The translations under genes were made by a program, and so were the position numbers. Positions 33,893 through 49,222 of a DNA stretch of 64,000 bases are shown here, piece after piece. The notes under the pieces are model-generated. The model saw only the letters and a program-made list of their open reading frames with translations, was not told the DNA's origin and searched no databases. Each line of letters begins with the position of its first letter. Positions within the stretch are counted from its first letter, which is position 1. This stretch comes from Malus domestica (lineage: Eukaryota > Streptophyta > Magnoliopsida > Rosales > Rosaceae). The DNA lies in assembly GCF_042453785.1 (NCBI RefSeq), contig NC_091672.1:3192001-3256000 (forward strand), written 5' to 3'.

Positions 33893-35987
33893 ATGAAAAT
33901 GGCAGCCAAAAATATTGATGCAACTCTGTACGACCGCGTGAAGCAAGTGAAAGAATTCGACGAGTCAAAGATGGGAGTCAAGGGCCTCTCCGATTCTGGC
34001 ATCACTTCCATCCCTCAATTTTTTATCCACGACCCTCAAACTTTGTCCGATCTCAAACCGCCGTACAAAAACACCACCACCACCATCCCCACGATCGACC
34101 TTTCCCACATCAACTCCGCTGCCCACCGCCCCAAAATTATTGACCAAATGAAATCCGCAGCCAAAAACTTCGGTTTCTTCCAAGTCACCAACCACGGGGT
34201 GCCTGTTTCTGTTTTGGGCGAAACGGTCAACGCTGTCAAAGCGTTCCACGAGCAGCCCCATGAGGTCAAATCCAAATACTACAAGCGAGAGGAGGGAAAG
34301 GGAGTCATGTATGCTAGCAATAACGACTTGTACCGCACGACGGCTGCCAGCTGGCACGACTCACTACAAGTGTGGATGAGTCCGGAGAGGCCAGAGGTGG
34401 AGGAGATACCTGAGGCTTGTAGGGAGGAGGTGGTTGCATGGGATTTGCATGCAACCAAGGTAGCGGAGGACGTGATGGAGTTGCTTTCAGAAGGGTTAGG
34501 GTTGGAGGGAAGGAGGTTTAAGGAGTTAACGTTTTCGGATAAGAGGGCGCTTTTGGGGCACTGCTATCCTTACTGTCCCCAGCCTGATCGGACTGTGGGG
34601 ATTAGGGCACATACTGATCCTGGGATTATAACAGTTTTGTTGCAGAACCATGTGCCTGGGTTGCAAGTTAGGCATGGAAATGAGTGGCTGGATGTGAAGC
34701 CTGTGCCTGGAGGTTTAATTATTAACGTTGGAGACTTACTTCAGGTAAATCCAACGAGGCAATATCATGTTTATATTGTTTCTTCCATGAACAATTTTTC
34801 TTCCAACTGTGATATATTTAGTAACAAGAGTATATCTCCTGATTTTACTTGACATTTGTGTTATAGTTAGTTGAATTCACCACGACATCGTCGGCACTGT
34901 ACACAGCACTGTCTTGGATATAGTAACTTTTCCTATTTTTACTAGGACAAAAGTAAAAGATCTCTCGTGAGAAAGAGTAATGTTAGGAAAACTAAATTTG
35001 TAAACTAAATTTTGTAAACTAAATGATATGGAAGTTGATGATTGGATTATTACTTAATCGTTGATAAACGTGCTCATTTTTTATTGGTGACATCTCATTT
35101 AGTTTGCTAATTTAGTTTTCCTAGCATTACTTCACGAGAAAAAACAAGGAAGGTTGTCGATTTTTTGTTGGGAGTTTTAACGAAACACTCCCAGTAATGT
35201 TCACTTTTAACTAAAAGTTACAATACTTTTTTATCCTTTTGATTAAAACTCAATGTTTTCAAATCTTTTTCATTAATTTTCGTTTTTTTGTTTGGTCTAT
35301 GATTCACCTCGTATTTTTTGTTGTTTTGCAAACTTTGTTTATTTCTGTCTCCTTAAATATCTTTTAATATTTCAATGTAAAGATAGATATTGCCGTTTTT
35401 ATTGAATACCATGCATGCGGCTTATTCTTACAAATAAACAAAGTTTTAGAACTTTTCAATAAAGCTTAAAGGTGGAGGATACATGCATATATATCTTGAC
35501 CAAACCTTACCTTTTTCTATGAAGAATAATAGAAAAATGGATCCATTTCCTCACCATGAATACGCATCAATCACGACCATATTTAATTAAAACTTGAACT
35601 AATCTATAATGGCCATACTTTTTCAAAGTTTGGTTTGATTATTGCTTCTTTCTTTCGTTTTATTTAAATTGATTATTTATTCTCTGTTCAATTAGGTTTA
35701 TACCCTTTGTGTTTTTGTCTGAGGCTGCAGATAATCTCCAACGGGGAGTACACAAGTGTACAACACAGAGTGTTGGCCAACCCTTGGAAAGAAGCTCGGA
35801 TCTCCGTCGTGATATTTTTCAACCTATCCAAATGGAGAGAAGATGGTTACTGTGGACCTCTTCCGGAGCTTTTGTCACCTGAGAAACCACCAGTTTATCG
35901 AGACTTCACTGCCCAAGAATTCCTTGGAAACTTCTATGGCAAAGGAATAGATACCAAGTCTCTGATTGAGAAAATCACTATAAAAAA

Positions 35988-35991
<4 letters not shown>
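33893..35991 (+). CDS. DOX2: 2-oxoglutarate/Fe(II)-dependent dioxygenase, ACC-oxidase-homolog type
   Basis: Cytosolic-type plant dioxygenase of the group annotated '1-aminocyclopropane-1-carboxylate oxidase homolog'; the real substrate is not deducible. Exons 33893-34744 and 35731-35991, GT/AG, phase 0, 370 aa, normal for the group. The next ATG (33899) has the better context and may be the true start. The N-terminal DIOX_N domain covers about residues 65-165 ([19 protein letters not shown]). In the catalytic core the iron ligands are H240 and D242 (AHTDPG) and H296 (VQHRVLAN); R307-x-S309 binds 2-oxoglutarate. All are intact. The 986-bp intron contains one family B MITE and a short repeat. 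It is the only intact member of the three copies here (DOX1 dead, DOX3 a fragment). Confidence 0.93.
34977..35130. mobile_element. MITE, family B, in the DOX2 intron
   Basis: gtaatgttaggaaaactaaa .. tttagttttcctagcattac; near-perfect inverted ends. Its centre is inverted relative to 33308-33474. Confidence 0.82.
35168..35290. repeat. Short interspersed repeat in the DOX2 intron
   Basis: gggagttttaacgaaacact .. gattaaaactcaatgttttc; same family as about 23170-23335. Confidence 0.55.

Positions 35992-36029
<38 letters not shown>
35991..36029. repeat. TA microsatellite after the DOX2 stop
   Basis: About 19 TA units, beginning at the last base of the stop codon. Confidence 0.92.
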
Positions 36030-36035
<6 letters not shown>

Positions 36036-36168
36036 CCATCTCTTTCCAGCATGTTTTTATGTATTGGGGTGATGCTAGTGGGAGAAGATATAAAATATGT
36101 GGTTTCTCTAGCATTTTCATTTGTATTATTCATTTGCAACATGCTTTCGAAGTTTAAGGGGGAAGAAT

Positions 36169-38548
36169 GTAACACTTCATTTCCAAGCTAAGCTTTGTAG
36201 TGTGATTATTAGTGTTTGATTTCTGGATTGAGTTTCTTAATGGAAAAAATGAATACATAAATGTACAGAGAGGAAGATTAGAGAGCCATGGAAACTTCAA
36301 GGTTCATTGGATTCCTCATCTCACCAAGCAAGGAACTCGGAGAGCATATATTACCGTTAGAGGAGTGAGTAACACACTCACTCTCTCACATCATTACAAC
36401 TCAATCACAACCATCCATTCTTAAGTCATCATGTAAGATGCTTACACCTGTCATGAGCTATGACTCATTACAATCTAATCTAGATGCCATATGGAATATG
36501 ATCCAAAGGCTCACATTACATCTTAACTTGCATATAATAAAACCAACATAGCAAATACATTTATACACCGATACTCCCTTCTAAATGTTTTGCTAATTTC
36601 ACTCCAAGTGCAACTCTCAAATACTCAAACTGATCTTTAGGAAGAGCCTTGGTAAAAATGTCTGCCAATTGCTCATTTGTTCTGCAGTAGTTCAATTTAA
36701 TGATGCCATCTTGAATAGCATCCCTTATGAAGTGATATCTCATGTTGATATGCCTTGTTTTCTAGTGGAACACTAGGTTCTTGGACATGGCTATGGCAAA
36801 GGTGTTGTCACACACCAAAGGTGTAGCCTCCACTTGTTCCTCTCCAAATTAGATAACACAAACCTCAGCCACACTGCTTGTGTTGTAGCTTCTATAGCAC
36901 TTACATATTCAGCTTCTGCAATGGATAGAGCCACACTGCATTGCTTAACTGAAGCCCAAAAAAATATCCCTGAGCCAAAGCTAAATGCATAGCCCGAAGT
37001 ACTTTTCATATCATCCAAGCTTCATGCCCAGTCATTATCACAGTAGCCTATTAACACCGCAACTTTACCCTTCACATACTCAATCCCAAAATCTAGTGGC
37101 CTTTGTACATATCTTAAGACCCTTTTAGTTGTCCCCATGTGTTTTCTTGTAGGTTTATGCATAAATCTAGCTAATAAACATGATGCATACATCAAATCTA
37201 GTCTAGTAGCTGTTAGGTATAACAAGCTACCAACCATTTTTCTATATAAGCCTTCATCAGCATCCTCACTTCCATCAACCTTAGATAGTTTTTCATTGAT
37301 TGCAAGTGGAGTCTTCACAGCTTTACAGTCTTTTAAACCAAACTTCTCAAGTAAAGACTTGGCATATTTCTTCTGATGGATAAATATGCCTTTATCAATT
37401 TGAATTATGCCTAAACCAAGGAAATGGTGCAGCATTTCCAAGTCTGACATCTCATACTGTTTCATCATATCCATCTTAAACTCTTGAATCATTTCATTAG
37501 AACTCCTTGTGTAGATAATGTCATCTGCATACAGAGACACAATAAGCACACATGCATTACTAAATTTAGTATACAAAGTAGCTTCACTTTGACTTTTCTT
37601 GAACCCAGACTTGTTGAAATATGTATCTATCTCATCATACCAAGCTCTGGGAGCTTGTTTCAGACCATATAAAGCCTTTTTCAGTTTGTAAAGTTTGGGT
37701 TCTTGCCCTTTGACTTCAAATCCCTGTGGTTGATCAACATATACTTCCTCATGCAGTGTACCATTTAGAAATGCATATTTGACATCCAATTGGAACAATT
37801 TCCATTCCTTTTAGGCTGCCAATGCAATCAAAGTTCTAATGGTATCAAGCCTTGCCACTGGTGCAAAGGTCTCATTGAAATCAACCCCAGGCTTCTAAGA
37901 GTAACCCCTTGCCACTAATCTTGCCTTGTTCTTCTGCACCGAGCCATCCAGATTAAGCTTTGTCTTATAGACCTATTCGACACCAATTACTGGTTTATCA
38001 AATGGCCTATTGACTAACTCCCATGTGTCATTCTTTTCTATCACTTCAATCTCTGTGGACATAGCTCTTCTCCAAGCTTCATCCCCTAATGCCTCTTCAA
38101 AACACTCAGATTTTATTACACAGAGATTGCACCTCTCATACACTTCATTCAATCTCCTAAACCTAATATGTGTGTGATCATACTCTTGTGGTCCATTGTG
38201 ACTCACTTGTTCCCCTTGACTTAGAGGAGAAACAATAACTCGTTCTTGTTGCTCCTGTAATGGTTCTGTGCATTCCAATTCTTCATCATTATCTACAATT
38301 TCAACATCACTCCCTTCATCTTCATACATTTCATTTGAGACTGAAATGGGCAAATTCCTCTTAGCACATTATTTCCAGTCCTAACAAGAGTTCTCATCAA
38401 AGATTACATCTCTAGAGATAACGATCTTATTAGTTTTAGGATTGAACAACCTGTAACCCTTCTCACAGGTTCCATAACCAAGAAAAATGCATTTAACACT
38501 TGTGGGTGGGTTTGTTTCCCACTCAAAATTAACAGGAGAGCCCACCCT
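36169..38548 (-). mobile_element. Truncated copia element, same lineage as 13254-18224
   Basis: Minus-strand pol with a 3' LTR-like end at 36169-36573 (polypurine ctcccttcta in plus sense at 36574, LTR end tgtaacac at 36169). The 5' part (LTR, gag, protease, integrase core) is missing; homology stops near 38548. Its protein is similar to the 13254 element throughout the reverse transcriptase. Confidence 0.85.
36561..38480 (-). pseudogene. copia pol remnant: integrase end, reverse transcriptase, RNase H
   Basis: From right to left on the minus strand: integrase tail (KCIFLGYGTCEKGYRLFN, near 38480-38400); a TAG at 38381-38383 and a TAA at 38369-38371; linker 38353-37973; reverse transcriptase 37798-37022 with SLYADDIIYT (YADD in place of YVDD); RNase H 37018-36791 and 36743-36561. 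At least five stops or frameshifts separate the blocks. Confidence 0.88.
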
Positions 38549-39640
38549 TTAAGTCCCTATACAGTCCTCACATTTGGGGTTTTCTTTAGGTATCGGGCGA
38601 GTCCCTTAATTTTAATTAAAGAGAGAAACCTCTAGTACAACAAACCCCATTACTAGGGGCACTTGGAATCGAAACACAAACCAAACTAAAACGCACGAAA
38701 CGGTTCGATTTTTGCGGTTTTAAAATAGTTTTTGTTTGAAACCAAACCTCAAGAACATTTAAAAACTGCACTGAACCAAACCGCACCAGAAAAATTAAAT
38801 GAATATTTAATCTATTATCAAAGGTAATTTATACTGTAAGCTTTCTTTACTTTATTGTTTCAATGTGTTTTGTTACTTTTGTAGTTTTTAATAGTTTATA
38901 ACAACTAATGTAATTTATATTGTTTGTGTATTTATATTGTGTAGAGTTAACCAATTTGAATTCAATTACCTCTTATACTCTTAAACCACAACCACAACAA
39001 CAAGCTCCAAGACAATCTCAAGCTTCTAGCTCATAATATTTATTGACTTCTCATCCATCAGTTTCACTTTCACGGGTTCCAAGGTCTTCCCATGTATCGC
39101 CTTCAACCTTCAAATAGTAAGTGTCCAAGAGGAAAAAGAGAGAGAAAGGGTTGATGGATGCAAAGTAGTGACTTAAAAGTTAAAGCACCAAAACCTCATT
39201 GTTGAATTGTGTGAACAATTTTATTTATTTATGGGTTGTACTACTGATGTCATAAGGCATGTTAATGTTGAAGTTGTTTTAGCTTTAGTTTTAGTACGGT
39301 AAACTTAACTTTTTCAATTGGGTTGTACTACAGTAGTGCCCTAAAGCATTTTGATGAATTTTATTTCAATTTGAATTTTAGTGTGGTGATCATAATTTTT
39401 CTTTCAATTGGGCTGTATTGATGGTATAAAGCATTTAGTTTGCAAATGGTTTGAAACCGAATTGAACCGCAACCAAATGGTTTTGGTTCTATTTATTTTC
39501 AAATTTCAAAAGTGCACTGCAAAAAATTTGGTCTCAATTTTGGTCTCACTCAAAACTGCACCAAACTAAACCTAGCACACCTTTACCCATTACAATCAAA
39601 CGGAAAAGAACTTCTAGAAATAGTGGATAAAAACCTATCC
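38549..39640. other. Intergenic, repeat-derived, no gene seen
   Basis: Ends of about 38665-38800 and 39430-39590 carry partly inverted 'aaaccgcacc/ggtttgaaaccgaattgaaccgcaacc' motifs, as in degenerate hAT-type elements. No transposase. Confidence 0.45.
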
Positions 39641-40564
39641 CCAATATGTGTCATGTATCTAGTGACCAACACTAGTAATGGCATTGGGAATAAAATTTGC
39701 TTTGCGAAGGACACCAGACCAACAAATAAAAGAAAAAGAACTAGCTAGAGATCTGATGTAGTCAAAGATTGTCCTTAGCCACCAAGGAGTACTACACTTG
39801 TTCAAAATAACATCAATGATAAGGTTGGAATCTCCTTCAACATACAACTTCTTAAAACCCTTGACATTTTCAGTTCTCAAAGCATCACGCAAAGCAAGAG
39901 CTTCAACAACAGAAATGATACATTCTTCGAGATTGCGGGTACCAGCCACAGTAGGTGAACCATTAGAATCTCTTATGACAAACCAGCAACAGCCTGAGAA
40001 CCCACCAAAGAGCCAACAAAATTAATTTCTATTTTAGGAGCATGGGGGTGGCCTCCACTTGATACTTTGAGATAAACCATGAGTTTCATTATAGGTATGA
40101 ATTAATCTTATGTTTTATTGGCATGGTATACTGTCTGCCAACTATAGTAGCAACCATAGGGACCCTGGCAGGATAAACCTTGCAAATACAGAAAACAAGA
40201 TTATTCATCATTTCACACTTACCAAAAAGTTAGAAGAGCCTTGCTAAAAGATAGAAAGCTCAAACTCATCTTTTGCATTTAGCTGGGATAGTCAGGAAAT
40301 CAAATCTGAATTAGAATTCACATGAGTTCGGCCATTTGTGATCCTCCAGACATTATGAGAGATTGCAATCAACAAAGAGATGTTGATCTTCTTCATCACT
40401 GTTACAAACAAGGCAAATAAAGTTAGTATTAGGAAAAAAACTATGCAATCTCTTTCTTGTTTGTAATCTGCCTCAAATTGTTGAGAATATATTAATCCCA
40501 CATTGATGAAATAAGGGATCTTGAATGTGCTGATAAGTAGTTGGGCTATTCCCCATATTGTCAA
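39640..40564 (-). pseudogene. LINE remnant: RNase H-like and zinc-binding regions
   Basis: 39949-39659 on the minus strand reads an RNase H-like (RVT_3) segment: SVVEALALRDALR, LYVEGDSNLIIDVI, then FICWSGVLRKANF. 40564-40292 reads, across a frame break, the end of a zf-RVT region (SHNVWRITNGRTHVN). This order is typical of the 3' end of plant non-LTR retrotransposons or their domesticated RNase H proteins. Reverse transcriptase is not seen. Confidence 0.72.
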
Positions 40565-40800
40565 TTGGTTTTATAGTGGAACCCCAACTTTCTTCATGAT
40601 AACAAAGCAGGTTGTCTCACATGTAAAGCCCAAAGGCCTCAAGTGTTCCACATCACTCGAGTTGTGTTGTTAATGTGTAAGACTTGAAAGTTTGCCACAC
40701 GTGGGAGTGTGTTGAGAATGAATCTCATATTGGTGAGAGAAAAGACATTTCAAGTGCTTATAAGTAATTAGGCTACTCCACATATTGTCAATTAATTTTA

Positions 40801-42109
40801 GGGTAGTTTTGATATAGGCACCTCTTTTTTTAATTTCTTGGATTAAACATCTGGTCCTTTTAATAATTTAATTAAACATTCTTCCTACAATTAAGGTGCC
40901 ATTTATTTTATAACATCCTTTTATGCCATATTACACGATTTGCCATTATGATGTACCTTTAATTAATTAATAATTATCATGTTAATATCCCAAATCTCCT
41001 AAAATGTAGTAGATTAGTTTTAAAAATCTTAACACATCAAACCTGATCCAATTATGCTTCTAACGTGCATTTTATTCCTAACTTCATACCATACAAGTAA
41101 CTAACGTTCTATCTTCTTCTACAACCATTAGCAATTTTTTCATGTCACTGCTTTCCTCGATTGGCGGATCAAACCCTCTTTCGTTCTCCCTTGTTGGTCA
41201 TATTCATTTCCTTCATATTTCATTTTATGTACACCTCTTTCTGAGTATCCATATCAAAGGGTATGCTTTTTGTTTTTGCACACTTTTTACCCATCTTTCC
41301 ATCTTTTTCACGTAACATGGTACATTTGGGAAATAGAATTTAGTGGTACATTTTCTTTTAAAGGATAAGTTGGTACGTTTCAAACCGATATATTGGTACG
41401 GTTTAAGTTAGAATGGGTATGTTTTAATTTAGCATCAGTACGTTTCAAGTTGTTATTGGTACATTTCAAATTGACCTGAATACGTTTCAAATTGATTTCA
41501 ATTTAAAATTCAAATTTATGTATGGGTACGTTTCAATTTAGCATTGGTACGTTTCAAGTTGTTATTGAACGTTTCAAGGTGAAATGGATACGTTTCAAGT
41601 TGTTATTGGTATGTTTCAAATTGACCTGAATACGTTTCAAATTGATTTCAATTTAAAATTCACATTTATATATCTCATGCCGAATAGCACTAATCTCAGT
41701 CCAAAGACTCCAAACTCATCCTTTTTATCAACAACTTTTGTATTTCAATAATAATTTTATGATGTGAATGAGCCAACAAAAATGGTATAAACCCTGATGC
41801 CAAAAAATATTTCAAAATTCAAAGTTTATAGATAATATTGATGATTTAGTTAATAGCCATTAATAATATCCCTAAAAAAAAGGTATAAATCCCTACAAGC
41901 CAAAAAAATTCCCCTTATCAACTAAAAGGATAAAGTGGGAAATCAACCTATAGCATTTTTATTTTAAAAAATAAACTAATGACATGTAAATAAAATAAAT
42001 TTAAAAATGATTAGGTGGACCCTAGTTAAAGTATCTTAATCAAATTTTTAAAAGAAACAAATGTTTAATAAAAATTATGTAAAAAAGAATGGGGGATTCT
42101 AATTTTCCC
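40801..42109. mobile_element. Non-autonomous Mutator-like element, 9-bp target duplication
   Basis: 1309 bp flanked by exact ttaatttta (40792-40800 and 42110-42118). The uninterrupted relative at about 40560-40590 shows the empty site. Ends are weakly inverted (gggtagttttgat / ctaattttccc). No transposase; most of the middle is a minisatellite. The class is inferred from the 9-bp duplication. Confidence 0.65.
41361..41668. repeat. Minisatellite on a ggtacgtttcaa theme
   Basis: About 12 imperfect units of ~20-22 bp (ggtacgtttcaagttgtta and variants). A longer block (gacctgaatacgtttcaaa .. tttaaaattca) is itself duplicated. Confidence 0.85.
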
Positions 42110-42230
42110 TTAATTTTATGGTGGAACCCCAACTTTCTTGACGAATGAGGAACGAACTAAGCATTTCTATATTTTACAAAAAGTTTCTACATTCTATTTA
42201 ATAACACTATAGATAGATGTGTCATTTGTT

Positions 42231-44432
42231 TCTCAGTTTGCAACCAGGTGACCGATTTAACACAGAACTCACCGTTAACAATGGACGCCTTATAAATTCA
42301 TCACGTCTTTCCTGTAACGGTAGCAAGATACTGCATATTCTGCGGAGTCCCTGTATAATAAGACTTTGTTCCTACCAATGTTCTCAATAACATCACTAAC
42401 TCTTATGTTGGCGAGTTCCTATTTATTTAAATACTTTGAGAACTTGTATTCCGATGCATTGAGAGCTCTTTGTGCCTATATACAGAGACTACGATTGTGA
42501 GAACTTCAAATGGAGTTCTTATTGGAGATACTCTTAGAATAAAGAAGATAAAACGAAGAACGAGATCAACAACATATGGCAGGAAACGAAAGGGTTGGCT
42601 ATTCGACATATAATTATATAAAATATTTTCCCATTGTAATTTAATGGAGAGGTCGGCAATACACAGCAGCAGAAGTCGACATACTAAGAAACAATGATAA
42701 GAGCGTCTGGGACAAAGACACCTAGTCACGGAAATGAGAAGAGCTGGTGTCTGGAGAAAACAAGAAATCTGTGTCGTTGGAATTGGTCAATAAATGGGCC
42801 AAAATAAGTTACCAGTTGAAAAAAAATATAAATATATATAGCTCAATGAAATAATTACAATATTAAAATTATGATTAATATGTATGTATTTCTGAAATAC
42901 AGGTGTTCACATCTGAATACGTTGACTCCTTCCTTCCAATTCTTGCATGTCCCGTAGCAAAACCTATAACAACGAGTTTATAACCTATAACAAGCTAAAG
43001 AAAGAGTCAAAATATCCGCATCAATAATAACAGTAAAAAAAAAAAACAACATTAGTTATGTTCTAATTGAAATCCCAATTCTTATGTGGGATGATATGAG
43101 AATTGACATCAAAGAGGGTTACTGTCAAATTTCACACAGCAACTTCAAATCTGTTTTTAGTGATTATTAAATACTTTTCATTATTTTTGTTAATATTTTT
43201 CTTCTGAACAAATGATATTATTTACACTATGAGGGAAGGGGAGTGAGTTTAACCTCACAATGAGCTAGCAACAATGTGGTTCAAATTTGCCTTTGACGAA
43301 AATCGAACCTAATGCCTCTTATTTACAAGTAAAGTTGAATATTACTAGACCATAATACTGAGTGACAAATCAAATATAAATTTTATGTTTAAAACTTGAC
43401 ACCTCTTTTTGGAGATAGTCTTAGAAGTCTTAATTAATTTTTTTTTTTCAAAAGTTTGAGTTTGTAAACTGAAGAAACTACTTAACTAATTTATTCCATG
43501 TTTATCTAAATTTTGGTTCGAGCTTCATGCTCATAGTTTGAAATATTCGAATAAGACATTCATGGTATTTTGTATCGTTTGAGAAACGATTCGAGAAATT
43601 CATTTTAGAAAATTGTGTGGTTCTTGCGATGTTTTTACTAGTATGAAGAAAGTTGAGATTTTAACACTAAAGGAATTTGTCGCTTGTGGCATATTTCTAA
43701 TCTGATACCATGAAAAACGTTAAAATATGAAGAAAATTTATTTTTGGTCAAAATGAAAGTTTCTTTAGATGGGGAGGGGAATTACAACACTAGCCCAGAC
43801 TTACAAAGTGGCCCAGCCACAAAGTAAGAAACCCAAAAAAACTACAAACCCCAAATCATAAAGTGACAAAAACAAAACCCGCCCATGATGAACGAACCCA
43901 GTTGCCACCACAATCGCAAATCCGCTAGGACCTTAAACCATTCAGAGAAAAGCATATCCCCAAGTCACCACAACCAACCCCAAACATTCCTATCAGAATC
44001 TGATCCAAGATTTGGCTCTCGAAGGAGGCGGTAAAGACCCGAATCGAGATACGACAATCTCGATTCGGTGCACCTTCAAGTGCATAAGCAGAAACTCGCT
44101 TTTGAAATGGGTGCATAAGCCGAAACTCGCGTACATGAACTAAAATGAAAGAGAGATTATTGAGTTTTGTAGAATAGGCTGTGGGAAACGATAGAGGGAG
44201 GGAAGAATAGGAAAGGGCGGATGAGAAGTCAGGGAAAACCTGTCCAAATCCACATCCCACAAAACTTGATCAAACGATAGAACAAATATAGATCAAAATT
44301 ATCCCAAGATCCCATCAAATGTTAATATAAACTGCAGTTTTTCAACTCCGATACATAGCAAATGACGTTAACTGAATTACAAAAATTCAAACTCCAGTCT
44401 AGACAAAAGTAACAAAATATTCGGCCAACACT
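42231..44432. other. Intergenic, no gene seen
   Basis: No convincing coding sequence. One interspersed repeat at 43225-43375. Confidence 0.5.
43225..43375. repeat. Interspersed repeat with a tRNA-like B-box
   Basis: gagtttaacctcacaatgag .. gtggttcaaatttgcc .. aatactgagtgac. Relatives lie at about 63600-63740 and, inverted, 63800-63925. The ggttcaaattt motif resembles a polymerase III B-box, so a SINE is possible. Confidence 0.5.
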
Positions 44433-46066
<1,634 letters not shown>

Positions 46067-46146
46067 TATAATCAGCTTCTAGGGTTTCATTTCTTCGGGG
46101 CATCTCGCTTTGGAGTCAAGAATTGAACATGAAGGACCCGGTATAT

Positions 46147-46181
46147 TGGGCCGCTTGCTAAAAAGTATGGGTATTTGGGCC
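46147..46181 (-). promoter_or_regulatory. Two site II elements (TGGGCC)
   Basis: tgggcc at 46147-46152 and 46176-46181. In plants these act together with telo-boxes in promoters of ribosomal protein and growth genes. Confidence 0.6.
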
Positions 46182-46199
46182 TATTTTTTAAAAGTATAA

Positions 46200-47526
46200 C
46201 TACTATGTAAATTTTTTTATGCATTTACAGATAAAATAGAAAATAAATATTCTAATTATAACGTTTGTCCAATGAACTGATGTCACATTGTTATTGAAAA
46301 ACGAATAACCATAGTCATCGACCAACCCAACCAACCACCATATATGGGTTGGGTTGGGTTGGGTTCTGAACATTAAAAATTTATTTTGAGATAAAACCCG
46401 ACCACCCATTCAATAAGTTGGTGGTCGGGTTGGGATGGAGTACTATTTATGCAATTAAAACCGATCCACCCAAATGAAAATAATTCTTAAACATAAGTGT
46501 ATATTAGATAGATATATAACTAAATTTAGTAACTTTTAAATATATTTTTTATATTAAAACTTGTTTTGAATAGTGAAGGCTATGTATTAGTCATATGTAG
46601 GGATATAACAACATCAAGTTTATATTATTTAGGCCTAATTTAAAGTAGGTATTGATTATTTATTACTCATACTTACATTAGAATAAACCAATTAACTGCA
46701 ATCTCTAAAACCCATCCAACTCAACCCACTTAAGAATGGTTTGGGTGGTTCGTTTGCCCATTTTATTGGGTAAAAAAGAGTGAACAATTCCAACCCGAGC
46801 ATGTTAGGTTGATCAACGAGTTCAAGTCCAACCAAACCAACCCACCCAATGTCCACCCCTAATCACAATGACGATCTGTGTCAACTAAAACATAGGCATG
46901 TGTTACTTTCTTATCTACATGTCATTGATTTATTATCACGGAACACATGTCTTGTAAGTTGTTATCTAGATTCAGAGGAAAAATCAATTGTGTGAATGTA
47001 TTTGTAATTGACAATCAGTTGGAATAAACATTTTTTGACTTTTTTTCCCACGATCAGTTTTCAATGATGATGCCATATTGATTATATATGAACGATATAA
47101 AATAATAACATAATGACATGACAACGATGATATAATAACAACTCAATTAACATATATCATTTCTACAACAAAATAACAAAATAGATTTATTGCTGCTACT
47201 TGCGCTGTGTAATTTTGCAGTTAAAATTGATGTATAGATGTGAGGGAAGACTCAAAACACTTGCGTCTACTAAGTTGCTGCATATCATGATAAATGGCAA
47301 CTGAAACTTTATAGATAACAGAATACCATCATTTGTTGTGTGTAAAGCTCAATGGATCATCACCAACCAAACTAAATTACAATTCTCTTTTCCGCCAAAA
47401 TAATCTAAGTTCAAAACTACATCTTCGTTGATCGAACGGTTGATGACAACAGTTTGATCCGAAATAAAAGTATCTCCGAAACCGAGCAGCAGCAGGAACG
47501 AGACGCAGTTGAAGGCGAGGAAGAAA
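46200..47526. other. Spacer between RPL40 and RPS14, no gene seen
   Basis: About 46300-46860 has many ggttggg/ccaaccca motifs in both orientations, typical of a degenerate hAT-type repeat. The rest is AT-rich; the last part is the RPS14 3' UTR. Confidence 0.5.
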
Positions 47527-49101
<1,575 letters not shown>

Positions 49102-49213
49102 GGCTGCGAGCAAATGATTTGGTAAGAGGTCACAGATTATTCAGAACGACGACGCTCCGGCAGCCTCTCAGCGCTTCCAGAAACCCTGCCTGCGTATATC
49201 GGTTGTTTTATAG

Positions 49214-49222
49214 TTAGGGTTT
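49214..49222 (-). promoter_or_regulatory. Telo-box (AAACCCTAA) of the RPS14 gene
   Basis: ttagggttt on the plus strand upstream of RPS14; the same motif as at RPL40. Confidence 0.72.

Larger units (their letters stand above)
40479..42230 (+). mobile_element. Two tandem LTR-like fragments of another retrotransposon
   Basis: tgttgagaatatattaatcccacattg (40479) and tgttgagaatgaatctcatattg (40711) start two related blocks. Both continue ..aagtagttgggctattccccatattgtcaatt.. / ..aagtaattaggctactccacatattgtcaatt.. and ..gtggaaccccaactttctt. cacgtgggagtg just before 40711 looks like a polypurine tract. The second block is cut by the insertion 40801-42109. Confidence 0.6.
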
